NCBI GenBank assembly: GCA_003163855.1
Contig: PLRJ01000159.1
Span: 107,255-171,254, forward strand
Origin: Bryobacterales bacterium
GTDB lineage: Bacteria; Acidobacteriota; Terriglobia; Bryobacterales; Bryobacteraceae
Direction: 5' to 3'
DNA: 64,000 nt
Shown in pieces: positions 8,634 through 17,856 of the stretch; position 1 is the first letter of the stretch; each line of letters begins with the position of its first letter. The notes beneath the pieces were generated by a model. That model was not told the DNA's origin, ran no database searches, and was given only the letters and a program-made list of their open reading frames with translations. Both the position numbers and the translations under genes were made by a program.

Positions 8634-9386
8634 ATGCCAGCGACGACTCAAGCTATTTGCAAACCTGGCATCCATACCTTCAACCGTGCCCGCTTTGCTG
8701 CTCCTGTTGAGCCGGGGCGGGGGCAGGGCCTCAGCATCTTGATCGTCGTGCTGGCGCTTCTTGGCATCGGCGGCCTTGGCTACTACGCCTACACGCTGGC
8801 GGACCAAAGAATTTACCAGGCTTACGCCAACTGGTCCTTTGAACAGCAGATTGCCGGCTTCCAGCATCATGCTTTTAGCGATTATGTCCGCTTCCTGGCC
8901 GGAGCCAAAACTGAGGAAGCACCCGTCGCACCGCGGGTCGAGACCGAACTGCCGCAGCCCGCTACTGGAGCCATCATCGGACGAGTCGAAATTGGCCGGC
9001 TCCATCTTTCCGCCATCGTTCGTCAAGGCGTGGATGACGCCACACTGCGCGATTCCGTCGGCCACGTGCCTTCCACCGCGTTGCCGGGAGAAGCCGGGAA
9101 CTTCGCCATTGCCGCGCATCGCGATACCTTGTTTCGCGCCCTCAAGGACATACAAAAAGACGATTTGATCAGCTTCCAATCAGCCAAGGGCACGTACACC
9201 TATGAGGTTCAAGCCACAAAAATCGTCAAACCGACCGATGTCAGCGTACTTCGTCCTGACGGCGGCGGCCTCATTCAAGCGCCTGATGAAAATCGCAAGC
9301 TGCTAACGATGATCACCTGCTACCCGTTTTATTACGTCGGCTCGGCGCCCAAACGTTTCATCGTTGAGGCCAAACTGGTAAAATAA
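8634..9386 (+). CDS. Sortase, class D-like
   Basis: 250 residues with one N-terminal membrane helix (about 33-55) and a C-terminal sortase domain (about 112-248). The catalytic triad is visible: His162 in AAHRDTLF, Cys229 in TMITCYPF (the TLxTC position) and Arg241 in APKRFIVEAKL. Class D sortases cut LPxTA and join the product to an amino group; the LPHTA protein 1 kb upstream is the evident local substrate. Sortases are mainly Gram-positive, so the acceptor in a cell with an outer membrane is unclear. It is coupled to the VWFA gene by a 3-base gap. Confidence 0.9.
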   Translation: MPATTQAICKPGIHTFNRARFAAPVEPGRGQGLSILIVVLALLGIGGLGYYAYTLADQRIYQAYANWSFEQQIAGFQHHAFSDYVRFLAGAKTEEAPVAPRVETELPQPATGAIIGRVEIGRLHLSAIVRQGVDDATLRDSVGHVPSTALPGEAGNFAIAAHRDTLFRALKDIQKDDLISFQSAKGTYTYEVQATKIVKPTDVSVLRPDGGGLIQAPDENRKLLTMITCYPFYYVGSAPKRFIVEAKLVK

Positions 9387-9393
9387 AGCCAGT

Positions 9394-9467
9394 TGGGAGA
9401 TCGTCTAATGGTAAGACTGCAGATTCTGGATCTGCGTATCGGGGTTCGAGTCCCTGTCTCCCAGCCA
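9394..9467 (+). tRNA. tRNA-Gln (anticodon CTG)
   Basis: Cloverleaf read directly. The acceptor arms are TGGGAGA (9394-9400) and TCTCCCA (9457-9463), followed by G and an encoded CCA (9465-9467). The anticodon stem GCAGA/TCTGC encloses the loop TTCTGGA with CTG at 9426-9428, and the T arm carries GTTCGAGTC. It is 74 bases long. It lies between the sortase gene and the 3' end of the convergent BNR protein gene, with one base to spare. Confidence 0.96.
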
Positions 9468-9468
9468 G

Positions 9469-12400
9469 TCACTCTGCCGCAGCCTGCGCTTTAAGCGAGT
9501 TCCATTTTCCCATCAAGGTCTCTAACGCCGCGCGCCGCTTGGTAATAGCCGCAACGGTGGGCATATTGGGCGCAACATCCGCTTCCTGCAAATTCTGCAT
9601 CAGCCCCAGCAGCGATCCGCTCACCGAGGTTAAGGAATCCGGACCACCGGGCCCACGCCTTCCGCCGCCGCCGCGTCCCGCGGATTCTCCAGCCAGTGCT
9701 TGAATGCTCTTATCCAACTCAGCCAATTTGTCGGCGCCGCCTGCCTTCATCCGCTCCTGCAGATTTTCGCGAAACGCCTTGATTTCCTCTATGGTCTTGG
9801 TGCTGGCTAGCACGTCGTCATAGATCTGTTTCGACAACGTAAATTGCTGCGTGATGCCGGCAAGACTCGTCTTCACGCGCGGGTCCATCTTCACTGTTAT
9901 GGGCTGCGTATACGTCTTGCCTCCGGCCGTTAAGCGCACAGTGTACTTTCCCGGCATCACCCACGGCGAGTTTGGCGCCGGAGGTGTGTCCTCATAAATT
10001 GCCTGCATCGGATACTGGCGGGTGCGCTCGGGCAGGGGTGTCCAGCGCATGTTCCACAAGAATCTGTGCAAGCCGGGCTCATTTGACAGATGCTCGGGAG
10101 GACGCACCCAGTAACGGGGAATGGGAAGACGCGGATCAATCGCGGGTATCGGATCGCTGCTGGAATATTTCCTCACCAAGTGACCCGCGCTATCTAAAAT
10201 CTCGAGCGTTACTTCGCCGCTACTGCTGTTACCCAGCAGATAGTCGATCACTGCGCCGTCTGGAGGGTTTTTGCCTGCGGGAACATCCGGCGGTAGAGGT
10301 GTATCGGTATTGGTGTCCCACCGAACTCGCATGGCCACTTCCGGCTGGAACAAATGTGCCTCCGAATCTACGACCTTTTCGCTGAGCTCGCGGAGCGGCT
10401 GTATATCGTCTAAAATCCAGAAGCCGCGGCCATGTGTGGCGGCAATTAAATCGTCGTCCTTGATCAAAAGATCGCGGATGGAGGTCGCCGGCATATTGTT
10501 GCGTAACGATTGCCACTGCTCGCCATCATCAAACGAAACATACACCGTGCGCTCACTGCCGGCAAATAACAAACCCTTATGTTTCGGATCCTCGCGCACC
10601 ACATTGATGGGTGCACCATCCGGTATTCCGTTGACGATCTCGGTCCAGTTTGCGCCGCTATCGCGCGTGCGGTAGATATGCGGCCGCATGTCATCCAAAC
10701 GCAACGTGTTTACGGCGATATAGGCACTTCCCAGATTGAAATGACTCGCATCGATGATCGAGACCTTCGCCCAGGGAACCAGCGCCGGCGGAGTGACATT
10801 CTTCCAATGCGCGCCTCCATCCATGGTCACTTGTACCTGGCCATCGTCGGTGCCGGCCCAGATTGCATTCAAATCCAGCGGTGAAGGACTGACCGCGTAA
10901 ATGACACCGCGCTGGGTAGGCTGCGCGGACGGTGAGTTCTTGTAGATGCCGATGGTATCGGGCTCCTGCCATGTCTTGCGACTGAGATCGGGACTGATTT
11001 CCTGCCAAGTCTCACCACCATTGCGGGTCTTCCACAGAGTATTGGCCGCAAAGAAAAGGGTATGCGGATCTTTCGGAGAAAACACCAGCGGCGCAGTCCG
11101 AACGGCCCGGTAATCGCCATCGCGCAGCGGTTTGGGACCGACATTGGTCACCTGTCCTGTGCGCCGGTCATAACGGGTCACTTTGCCGCCATAAACGAAG
11201 TTCGCGTCCAGCGGATCGGGCACCGCATTGCCATATTCTTCCACTCCGACGGGATGCCAGTCGCGAAACGTGATCTCACCATCCTGCCCGCGCGTCAGCA
11301 CACAGGCCGATCCGCTCTCCTGCTGGCCGCTGCATACCCGGTACGGAAAATCGTTATCAGCGGCAACGTGGTACATCTGCGCCGTGGGTTGGTTGTACCA
11401 GTCGGTCCATGTGTCACCGTCATTCACTGTGACAATCGCTCCCTGGTCACTAACAACCAGCTTGATCTCAGGATGATTGGGATTGATCCAGATGCCCTGA
11501 TAATCGTCACCACCCGGAGCGCCCCGGATGCCAGTCCAAGTCTTCCCTCCGTCGGTGGACTTCCATGTCACAACACTTGCGCTGTAGACAATATCGGCAT
11601 TTTTCGGATCCACTACCGGAACCGGTAGATCACCGCCGCCGATGCGCTGCGCTGGTCTGGGATCGTCGGTAATCTTCACCCAGCTCTGGCCGGCATCGTC
11701 CGACCGATAGATGCCGAGCCCGCGCTGCGTTGCTACCGAGGCGAAAACTCGGCTGGTTTGGCTGGGTGCGATGGCCAGATTCGCCTGCACGACGCCATCC
11801 GGAGGCAACCCACCGGTAAGTTTCTGCCAGCTTTTCCCGCCGTCTTTCGATTTGAAGATACCGCCGTTGGTACCGCTCCACGCGCCGTTTTCCCAGGGTC
11901 CCTGGCGCGCCTCCCACAGGGACGCATAAAGTATGTCCGGGTTGGAGGGGTCCATCTTGATGTCGTTCGCGCCGGTATTCTCATCGATATGGAGCGACTG
12001 TTCAAACGTCTGGCCGCCATCGGTGGAACTGTAAACTCCACGCTCTTTATTTGGTCCATAGGGGTGACCCAGCACGGCCACAAACAAACGATTGGGATCG
12101 CGCGGATCCACTGCAATCTGGGGAATCTGCTGGCCTGCCCGCAGTCCCAGGTGCTTCCACGTCTGGCCTCCATCCACTGACTTATAAATGCCATCGCCGG
12201 TAGACAGATCGGGCCGCTGTAAACCTTCTCCGCTGCCGACGTAGATGATGTTCGGATCGGAAGGCGCTATCGCAATGGCCCCCACAGATCCGGTATCTTC
12301 ATGGTCGAAGATGGGATTCCAGGTGTGGCCGTAGTCGTTCGTCTTCCACACGCCGCCATTCACCTGCGCCATGAAGAAAACATTAGGCTGGCTGGGAATA

Positions 12401-12540
12401 CCAGCCAGTGCCCTCGTGCGCCCGCCCCTGAACGGGCCAATATCGCGCCAGCGCAACTCGGTAAAAAGCTTTCCATCGTACGTGGCGCCGGCGGCTATGC
12501 CTGCCACGCATGCCAACCCGCATAATAACCGTATCTTCAT
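9469..12540 (-). CDS. Giant secreted BNR/VPS10-like propeller protein (first copy)
   Basis: 1023 residues with a signal peptide (MKIRLLCGLACVAGIAAGA). Residues ~25-690 hold about eleven BNR/Asp-box repeats (KSVDGGQTWKH, KSTDGGKTWTG, KTRNGGETWQE and others), as in sortilin/VPS10-like and glycoside hydrolase-like multi-bladed propellers. After the line ATHGRGFWILDDIQPL comes a beta domain and a C-terminal helical region with a Gly/Arg-rich linker (GRGGGGRRGPGG). Acidobacteria carry many such proteins; no substrate or reaction is established. It is eight bases downstream of a second copy of the same architecture, so the pair are tandem paralogues in one operon. Confidence 0.85.
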   Translation of the reverse strand: MKIRLLCGLACVAGIAAGATYDGKLFTELRWRDIGPFRGGRTRALAGIPSQPNVFFMAQVNGGVWKTNDYGHTWNPIFDHEDTGSVGAIAIAPSDPNIIYVGSGEGLQRPDLSTGDGIYKSVDGGQTWKHLGLRAGQQIPQIAVDPRDPNRLFVAVLGHPYGPNKERGVYSSTDGGQTFEQSLHIDENTGANDIKMDPSNPDILYASLWEARQGPWENGAWSGTNGGIFKSKDGGKSWQKLTGGLPPDGVVQANLAIAPSQTSRVFASVATQRGLGIYRSDDAGQSWVKITDDPRPAQRIGGGDLPVPVVDPKNADIVYSASVVTWKSTDGGKTWTGIRGAPGGDDYQGIWINPNHPEIKLVVSDQGAIVTVNDGDTWTDWYNQPTAQMYHVAADNDFPYRVCSGQQESGSACVLTRGQDGEITFRDWHPVGVEEYGNAVPDPLDANFVYGGKVTRYDRRTGQVTNVGPKPLRDGDYRAVRTAPLVFSPKDPHTLFFAANTLWKTRNGGETWQEISPDLSRKTWQEPDTIGIYKNSPSAQPTQRGVIYAVSPSPLDLNAIWAGTDDGQVQVTMDGGAHWKNVTPPALVPWAKVSIIDASHFNLGSAYIAVNTLRLDDMRPHIYRTRDSGANWTEIVNGIPDGAPINVVREDPKHKGLLFAGSERTVYVSFDDGEQWQSLRNNMPATSIRDLLIKDDDLIAATHGRGFWILDDIQPLRELSEKVVDSEAHLFQPEVAMRVRWDTNTDTPLPPDVPAGKNPPDGAVIDYLLGNSSSGEVTLEILDSAGHLVRKYSSSDPIPAIDPRLPIPRYWVRPPEHLSNEPGLHRFLWNMRWTPLPERTRQYPMQAIYEDTPPAPNSPWVMPGKYTVRLTAGGKTYTQPITVKMDPRVKTSLAGITQQFTLSKQIYDDVLASTKTIEEIKAFRENLQERMKAGGADKLAELDKSIQALAGESAGRGGGGRRGPGGPDSLTSVSGSLLGLMQNLQEADVAPNMPTVAAITKRRAALETLMGKWNSLKAQAAAE

Positions 12541-12547
12541 CGTTTTC

Positions 12548-15500
12548 CTATGAACCCAGAATCGAACTCAACTCGCTGATCTCTTTATCCAGTTGCTTGC
12601 GCAGCACCGCATAGCGGTCGAACGCATCCTGACCAATCTTCTGGTCTGCGCCGCTGGTCAATGTATACAAATAAGTGATATGTGTAGCCAGTTCCGGCTT
12701 GCTGTAACGAATGGGCGGCGTAATCAGATGGGCCGCAAACTCGTTCAACCTGGCCAGGCGCCCCGCATCGGTGCCGGTGGCGGATTTTAATCGTCCCTGT
12801 TCAGCCCGAACCTTGGCCACAAGCTTATTCACTTCGCTGACCATATCTCGCACGCGAACACTGAAGTCAAACTGCTCTTTCAAATCCGCCGTTGTCACTC
12901 CCGCATTGGCCACTCGCGGATCTTCCATAACCTCGAAAGGCTGTGTGGAAGTGTAGGCTCCCGCCGTCAGCTTCACCATGTACTTACCGGGAACCGCTCG
13001 AGGGCCGTTCGGTCCCTCCGGTCTGCGCTCGCTCATCCAAGGTCCACCGCAGCGCAGATCCCAGGTGAATCGGTGCATGCCCGCTGTCTTATCGATGATC
13101 ACCGGAGCCGCGCGCGGCATGTACTCTTCCTCATCTCCGCCGCCGGCATCACCGCCGCGCTCGCGCGCCGCGCCTGTGCTGGTGAAGGTCCTGAGCAGCT
13201 TGCCCTGACCATCCATAATCTCGAGCTTTACGTCTTCGGTCGTGCCGGCCGCCAGATAGTAATTCACAATTGCGCCTGATGCCGGATACTCCGGCTGACC
13301 CGAACCGCCCCTGGAACCGCCGCCTTCGCCCGAAAAATGCTGCGGCACGCGCACAGCTTCTCTTGGTTGATAGAGATAAGCCTTAGCGCCTTCATCGGGC
13401 AGCTGATGCAGCGGCGTCAGGTCGTCCAGAATCCAGAACGATCTTCCCTGGGTGGATATCACCAGGTCTTTGTGCGCCACCTTGATATCGGTAATCGGCG
13501 TTACCGGCAGATTCAACTGAAACGACTGCCAGTGGCCGCCGTTATCGAAGGAGATGTACATGCCGAACTCGGTGCCCGCATAAAGCAACCCATCGCGATC
13601 GGGATCTTCCCTCACTACGCGCGTGGGTTCGTCTTTGGCAATGCCGTTGGTCCCATCCGTCAGCCGGGTCCAGCTTTTTCCATAATCGTTCGTACGATAA
13701 ATATACGGAGCAAAATCTCCGAGCAGATAACGATAGATGGCCACGTAAGCCGTTCCGGCATGACGCGGGCTTGGTTCAATGTTCTGCACGCGCCCACCTG
13801 GAGCAAGATCGGGCGGAGTGACATTTTTCCAAGTCTTGCCGTCGTCCTGGGTAACCGAAACCAGCCCGTCGTTCGATCCCGCCCAAATTACACCTTGCTT
13901 CACGGGTGATTCCCGAATCGCATACAAAGTGCTGTAAATTTCCTCACCTGTGGCGTCGCGAGTAATCGGTTCCCCGCTCGCGCCTTGCGTCCCGGGAGGA
14001 TGGGCCGTCAGGTCTGGACTCAGCCGCTTCCAGTGCACACCGCCATCGGAGGTTCGATACAGATATTGCGAACCATAATAGACGGGATAAGGGGGAAACG
14101 GAGAAACCTCCATCGGAGAAACTCGCTGGAACCTGTCAATCAAGTCGCTGCCCGCGTTGCCGTAGAGCGATTCGGCACCAATCCAGTAGCGCTCTTCATC
14201 GGTGCTCTCAATATTCATGCGAGTGAACTGACCCTTACAACCTCCATAAACCACTTTGGCGTCTGCCGGATTCGGAATGATGGGTCCCGTCTCGCAGCCC
14301 GGCCCAACCCGGAACTCCTGTCCGTCGGCCGGCGGCAAACTCGGAATGATAACCGTGGTATTGTCCTGTTGCGCTCCATAAACTCGATAAGGATACTGAT
14401 TGTCAACGGCGACCTGGTAAATTTCGGCTGTTGGTTGGTTCAACTGTGTGCTCCAACTCTTTCCGCCATCGAGTGACACATTCGCTCCGCCGTCATTCGC
14501 CTGGATCATGTAGTCGGAGTTCTTTGGGTTGATCCAGACATCGTGGTTATCTCCATGCGGCACCTGCGCGCGCTGGAAAGTCTTGCCGCCATCGACGCTC
14601 TTGAACCAGCCTTCGTCGCCGACGTAAACTATGTCGCTGTTATTGGGGTCCACGCCCAGCGTGTCGTAGTAGAAAGGCCGCGTGGTGAGCGTGCCTGACT
14701 TGTTGATCAACTCCCAGGTGGCGCCCGCATCTTCAGAACGATACAAGCCCGAGCCCGGCTTTGCCTCAATCAAGGCATAAATCCGGTTGGGCTTCGACGC
14801 CGAAATGGCCACATTGCTGCGTCCGAAAAGCTCATGTGGCAAGCCGCCGCCCAATTTGTTCCAGGTGTCGCCGCCGTCGGTGCTCTTGTAAATGCCGCCA
14901 TCCATCGATCCGCTGATGATGGTCCAAGGCTTGCGTTGCCCGTGCCAGATGGACGCAAACACCACGTTTGGATTACCTGGCTGGAGTTCCAAATCTGCCG
15001 CTCCCAGTTCATTGGAAACTTGCAGCACGTTCTTCCAAGTTTTACCGCCGTCGGTTGTTTTGAAAACGCCGCGTTCCTTGTTAGGTATAAACGGATTGCC
15101 CAAGGCTGCCACGAAGACCGTATTCGGGTCGGTGGGATGAATGCGCACGGTGGCTATCTGGCCCACATCGCGCAAGCCCACGAAAGTCCACGTCTTGCCT
15201 GCATTGCCTGATCTGTAAATGCCTCTGCCAATCGATACATTGCTGCGAATCTTCGATGATCCGGTGCCAGCATAGATCACGTTCGGGTCGCTTAGGGACA
15301 CGTCGATTGAGCCCATGGACGCCACGCTGAAGAAACCATCGGAAATGTTCTTCCACGAATGGCCCGCGTCCGTTGTCTTCCAGACACCGCCGCCGGTCGA
15401 TCCCATGTAAAACGTCTGCGGCTGCGTCGGAACTCCGGTGACTGTTGTGACGCGTCCGCCGCGGTCCGGACCGATCATGCGATAGTGCAGTCCCGACCAG

Positions 15501-15601
15501 AAAGCTGGGTTCGGTACTAGATTGGGTGCGTTTCCCGCCAACGCGGCGATAGCGAAAATGGTCAGAGCAAAAATAGACCGGCGAAGATGCATAGACTTCA
15601 T
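12548..15601 (-). CDS. Giant secreted BNR/VPS10-like propeller protein (second copy)
   Basis: 1017 residues, signal peptide MKSMHLRRSIFALTIFAIAALAG. It opens with HYRMIGPDRGGRVTTVTGVP, parallel to WRDIGPFRGGRTRALAGIP in the neighbour, and carries the same run of Asp-box repeats (KTTDAGHSWKN, KSTDGGDTWNK, RTSDGGVHWKR and more) up to ISTQGRSFWILDDLTPL. The C-terminal beta and helical domains are also shared. The end is longer in charged helices and lacks the glycine/arginine linker. A secreted or outer-surface propeller is inferred; a true hydrolase activity cannot be assigned. It is first in the leftward pair. Confidence 0.85.
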   Translation of the reverse strand: MKSMHLRRSIFALTIFAIAALAGNAPNLVPNPAFWSGLHYRMIGPDRGGRVTTVTGVPTQPQTFYMGSTGGGVWKTTDAGHSWKNISDGFFSVASMGSIDVSLSDPNVIYAGTGSSKIRSNVSIGRGIYRSGNAGKTWTFVGLRDVGQIATVRIHPTDPNTVFVAALGNPFIPNKERGVFKTTDGGKTWKNVLQVSNELGAADLELQPGNPNVVFASIWHGQRKPWTIISGSMDGGIYKSTDGGDTWNKLGGGLPHELFGRSNVAISASKPNRIYALIEAKPGSGLYRSEDAGATWELINKSGTLTTRPFYYDTLGVDPNNSDIVYVGDEGWFKSVDGGKTFQRAQVPHGDNHDVWINPKNSDYMIQANDGGANVSLDGGKSWSTQLNQPTAEIYQVAVDNQYPYRVYGAQQDNTTVIIPSLPPADGQEFRVGPGCETGPIIPNPADAKVVYGGCKGQFTRMNIESTDEERYWIGAESLYGNAGSDLIDRFQRVSPMEVSPFPPYPVYYGSQYLYRTSDGGVHWKRLSPDLTAHPPGTQGASGEPITRDATGEEIYSTLYAIRESPVKQGVIWAGSNDGLVSVTQDDGKTWKNVTPPDLAPGGRVQNIEPSPRHAGTAYVAIYRYLLGDFAPYIYRTNDYGKSWTRLTDGTNGIAKDEPTRVVREDPDRDGLLYAGTEFGMYISFDNGGHWQSFQLNLPVTPITDIKVAHKDLVISTQGRSFWILDDLTPLHQLPDEGAKAYLYQPREAVRVPQHFSGEGGGSRGGSGQPEYPASGAIVNYYLAAGTTEDVKLEIMDGQGKLLRTFTSTGAARERGGDAGGGDEEEYMPRAAPVIIDKTAGMHRFTWDLRCGGPWMSERRPEGPNGPRAVPGKYMVKLTAGAYTSTQPFEVMEDPRVANAGVTTADLKEQFDFSVRVRDMVSEVNKLVAKVRAEQGRLKSATGTDAGRLARLNEFAAHLITPPIRYSKPELATHITYLYTLTSGADQKIGQDAFDRYAVLRKQLDKEISELSSILGS

Positions 15602-15760
15602 AGGCGTTCAGAATCCTTATTCGGTTATTGTTGCCATACTTTTCAGTAGGAGGCGGCGGAGCCACCTTTTCGCAGGCGGAAGCGCCCGCGCCACCCGGCC
15701 ACAAACAAATGTTTTCAAAGTACTGAGCAAGCTGGCTTGGCTGCCGGCTACAGTGACATT

Positions 15761-16735
15761 ATGAAATACCTGAACCTTGGCCATACCGGACTGAAAGTAT
15801 CGCGCCTGTGTCTGGGATGCATGACGTATGGCTCAACCAAATGGCGCGAGTGGGTGCTGGAAGAAGAGGCTAGCCGACCGTTTATACAAAAATCGCTTGA
15901 AGCGGGCATCAACTTTTTCGACACAGCGAATGTCTATTCAGACGGCGTGAGCGAGGAAATTCTGGGCCGCGCTATCCGCGACATGGCTAAACGCGACGAA
16001 GTGGTGATCGCCACCAAGCTATTCAACCCCATGCGGCCCGATCCCAACGGCCGCGGCCTGTCTCGCAAAGCGATTATGACGGAAATCGACCACAGTTTAA
16101 AGCGTTTGGGCATGGACTACGTGGACCTTTACCAAACGCACCGCTGGGATGCCGAAACGCCTATCGAAGAGACTATGGAGGCGCTGCACGACGTTGTGAA
16201 GAGCGGCAAGGCGCGTTACATTGGCGCCTCTTCCATGTACGCCTGGCAATTCGCCAAAGCCCAGCACGCCGCCGACAAGCATGGTTGGACCAAATTCGCT
16301 TCCATGCAGAACCACTACAATCTGATCTATCGCGAAGAAGAGCGCGAAATGCTGCCGCTGTGTGCGGACCAGGGCATTGGCGTCATACCGTGGTCGCCGC
16401 TGGCGCGCGGCTTCCTGGCGGGCAACCGCGACAAGCAGGGCGGGGAAACTTCGCGTGCGAAAACTGACGATTTCGCTAAGAAACTCTACTATCAGGACGA
16501 CGACTTCAAGGTTGCCGACCGGCTGGGTGAAGTTGCCAAGGCGCGGGGATTGTCCAACACGCAAGTGGCGCTTGCGTGGATTCTTTCCAAGCCGGTTGTT
16601 ACCGCGCCTATCATCGGCGCAAGCAAGCCGCATCATCTGGACCAGGCGCTCGCTGCGCTGGATGTTGAACTGAGCGCTGAGGAAATTAAGAAGCTGGAAG
16701 AGCCTTACAAGCCGCACGTCATTCTGGGGCATTAG
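15761..16735 (+). CDS. Aldo/keto reductase
   Basis: 324 residues from the ATG at 15761 (MKYLNLGHTGLKVSRLCLG); the track TTG start is less likely. A TIM-barrel NADPH-dependent oxidoreductase. The catalytic tetrad is visible: Asp and Tyr in FFDTANVYSDGVSEEILG, Lys in VIATKLFN and His in YQTHRWD. The C-terminal cofactor-binding part reads APIIGASKPHHLDQAL. Overall it resembles the YajO/IolS-type subgroup acting on sugar- or aldehyde-like substrates; the actual substrate is unknown. It stands alone, converging on a frameshifted gene. Confidence 0.9.
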   Translation: MKYLNLGHTGLKVSRLCLGCMTYGSTKWREWVLEEEASRPFIQKSLEAGINFFDTANVYSDGVSEEILGRAIRDMAKRDEVVIATKLFNPMRPDPNGRGLSRKAIMTEIDHSLKRLGMDYVDLYQTHRWDAETPIEETMEALHDVVKSGKARYIGASSMYAWQFAKAQHAADKHGWTKFASMQNHYNLIYREEEREMLPLCADQGIGVIPWSPLARGFLAGNRDKQGGETSRAKTDDFAKKLYYQDDDFKVADRLGEVAKARGLSNTQVALAWILSKPVVTAPIIGASKPHHLDQALAALDVELSAEEIKKLEEPYKPHVILGH

Positions 16736-16743
16736 TTATCGGG

Positions 16744-17243
16744 CTACTGGAAAGGTCGCCACTGGCAAGAAGGGCCTATCTGCCAGGAAGAGTCAGCCTG
16801 CTTTCCGTCGTGGCGCCTCATAGGCGGGGCGGTCGGGACCGTAGACGCCGGTTCGTGAATGGGCTGTTTAGTTGGTTTTTTGGGCTTCAGAGCCGGTTTG
16901 TGATGGTTTCTGTTCCTGCCGGTGTGAGCGGCTGGCGCCGCATGAGCTTTCCAGTGGTGTTCGAGCATTCGGTATTCGCGCTGGAGCGGCGTTCTGCGAC
17001 GGTGAGATAGCGGAGGCTGAGGTCGTAGTTCTTGATTTCGTGTGGCTGCCAGGCGCCGATGGGCGAATTGCCTTGGCCGAAGAGGTGGAAGTCGTATTCG
17101 CGTTGCACGCGGAGGCGGTGCCATTCGGCTTGGGCGGTTTTGATGACGAAGGTGTAGAGAAGTGAGTTTCCGGCGGGGTTCTGGTAGGCGTCGAGCCACG
17201 TTTTCAGGAGGTCGAGCCAATCGGCTTCGACCTCGTTTTCCAT
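16744..17243 (-). pseudogene. Conserved hypothetical gene broken by a one-base deletion
   Basis: From the ATG at 17243 the frame reads MENEVEADWLDLLKTWLDAY through FVIKTAQAEWHRLRVQREYD and LSLRYLTVAERR, then turns to nonsense. The other minus frame resumes with QREYRMLEHHWKAHAAP to a stop at 16744. Adding one T at the minus-strand CGCTCCAG (plus strand near 16984-16986) joins them as AERR-F-QREYRM. The repaired product is about 166 residues and resembles a family I recall as conserved hypothetical in Acidobacteria. The break is either a real mutation or a sequencing error; the C-terminal part remains ordered in its own frame, so any decay is recent. Confidence 0.7.
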
Positions 17244-17355
17244 GAAGAGGGTGGTCGGGGTGGGATGGCATTTTAGGGTAAGTGGTTGGAAAGATAGGTA
17301 GAAGAAAGTTGCTACTCTTGCCGTTACCAAGATTTCGATGGCACCAAGCGGGCTT

Positions 17356-17787
17356 TTACGCTTCGCCGAAGCGTAACTCGCGCCTGCAGACTTCCTTGAT
17401 ACTGTTAATCAGCGAATCAAGGTCGAGCGCCTTGATAATCACTTCGCGCGCCCCGAGATCCAGCGCCCGCTGACGGTCTCCCGCCGTGGACGCTGAGGTG
17501 AACATCACCACCGGCGTCTGCTGCGTAACTCCTTCGCTATGCAGATAGCGAAGAACATCGAATCCGCTGCAGCGCGGCAAATTACGATCCAAGAAAATAA
17601 GATCAGGCATCGTCGAGCCCATCATTTCCCGCAGCATGCTGATTGCCTGCTCGCCGTCTGCCGCTCTCGATACCTCAATGCCGTGAAGGCACTCCTCCAA
17701 GGCGAGCTGAATAACCAGGAAGTCTGCGTCACTATCCTCCACCGACATTACCCGCCGTTTAGTGGATCTTGCGTAGAGCGACTTCAT
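17356..17787 (-). CDS. Single-domain response regulator (CheY-like receiver)
   Basis: 143 residues comprising one receiver domain with no output domain. The acidic pocket is in VEDSDADF, the phosphoacceptor aspartate in DLIFLDRNLPRCSGF, the conserved Ser/Thr in VMFTSAS and the lysine in EVIIKALDL. The spacing matches Rcp1-like regulators that pair with phytochrome or hybrid kinases. No histidine kinase lies nearby. A start at MSVEDS, 13 residues in, is also possible. Confidence 0.88.
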   Translation of the reverse strand: MKSLYARSTKRRVMSVEDSDADFLVIQLALEECLHGIEVSRAADGEQAISMLREMMGSTMPDLIFLDRNLPRCSGFDVLRYLHSEGVTQQTPVVMFTSASTAGDRQRALDLGAREVIIKALDLDSLINSIKEVCRRELRFGEA

Positions 17788-17856
17788 GTTAAGTGGATCT
17801 CAACAGATTTAAAAATCAATCAACCAAAGTCGATGCCGAGTATTAATCCTTGCTGC

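Noticed and set aside
8364-9179. 271-residue minus-strand ORF opposite the VWFA and sortase genes
   Set aside because: Overlaps two genes with clear catalytic motifs and has no motif of its own.
9394-9467. tRNA as an attachment site of an integrated element
   Set aside because: No integrase, no second copy of the tRNA 3' end and no change of gene content nearby were seen.
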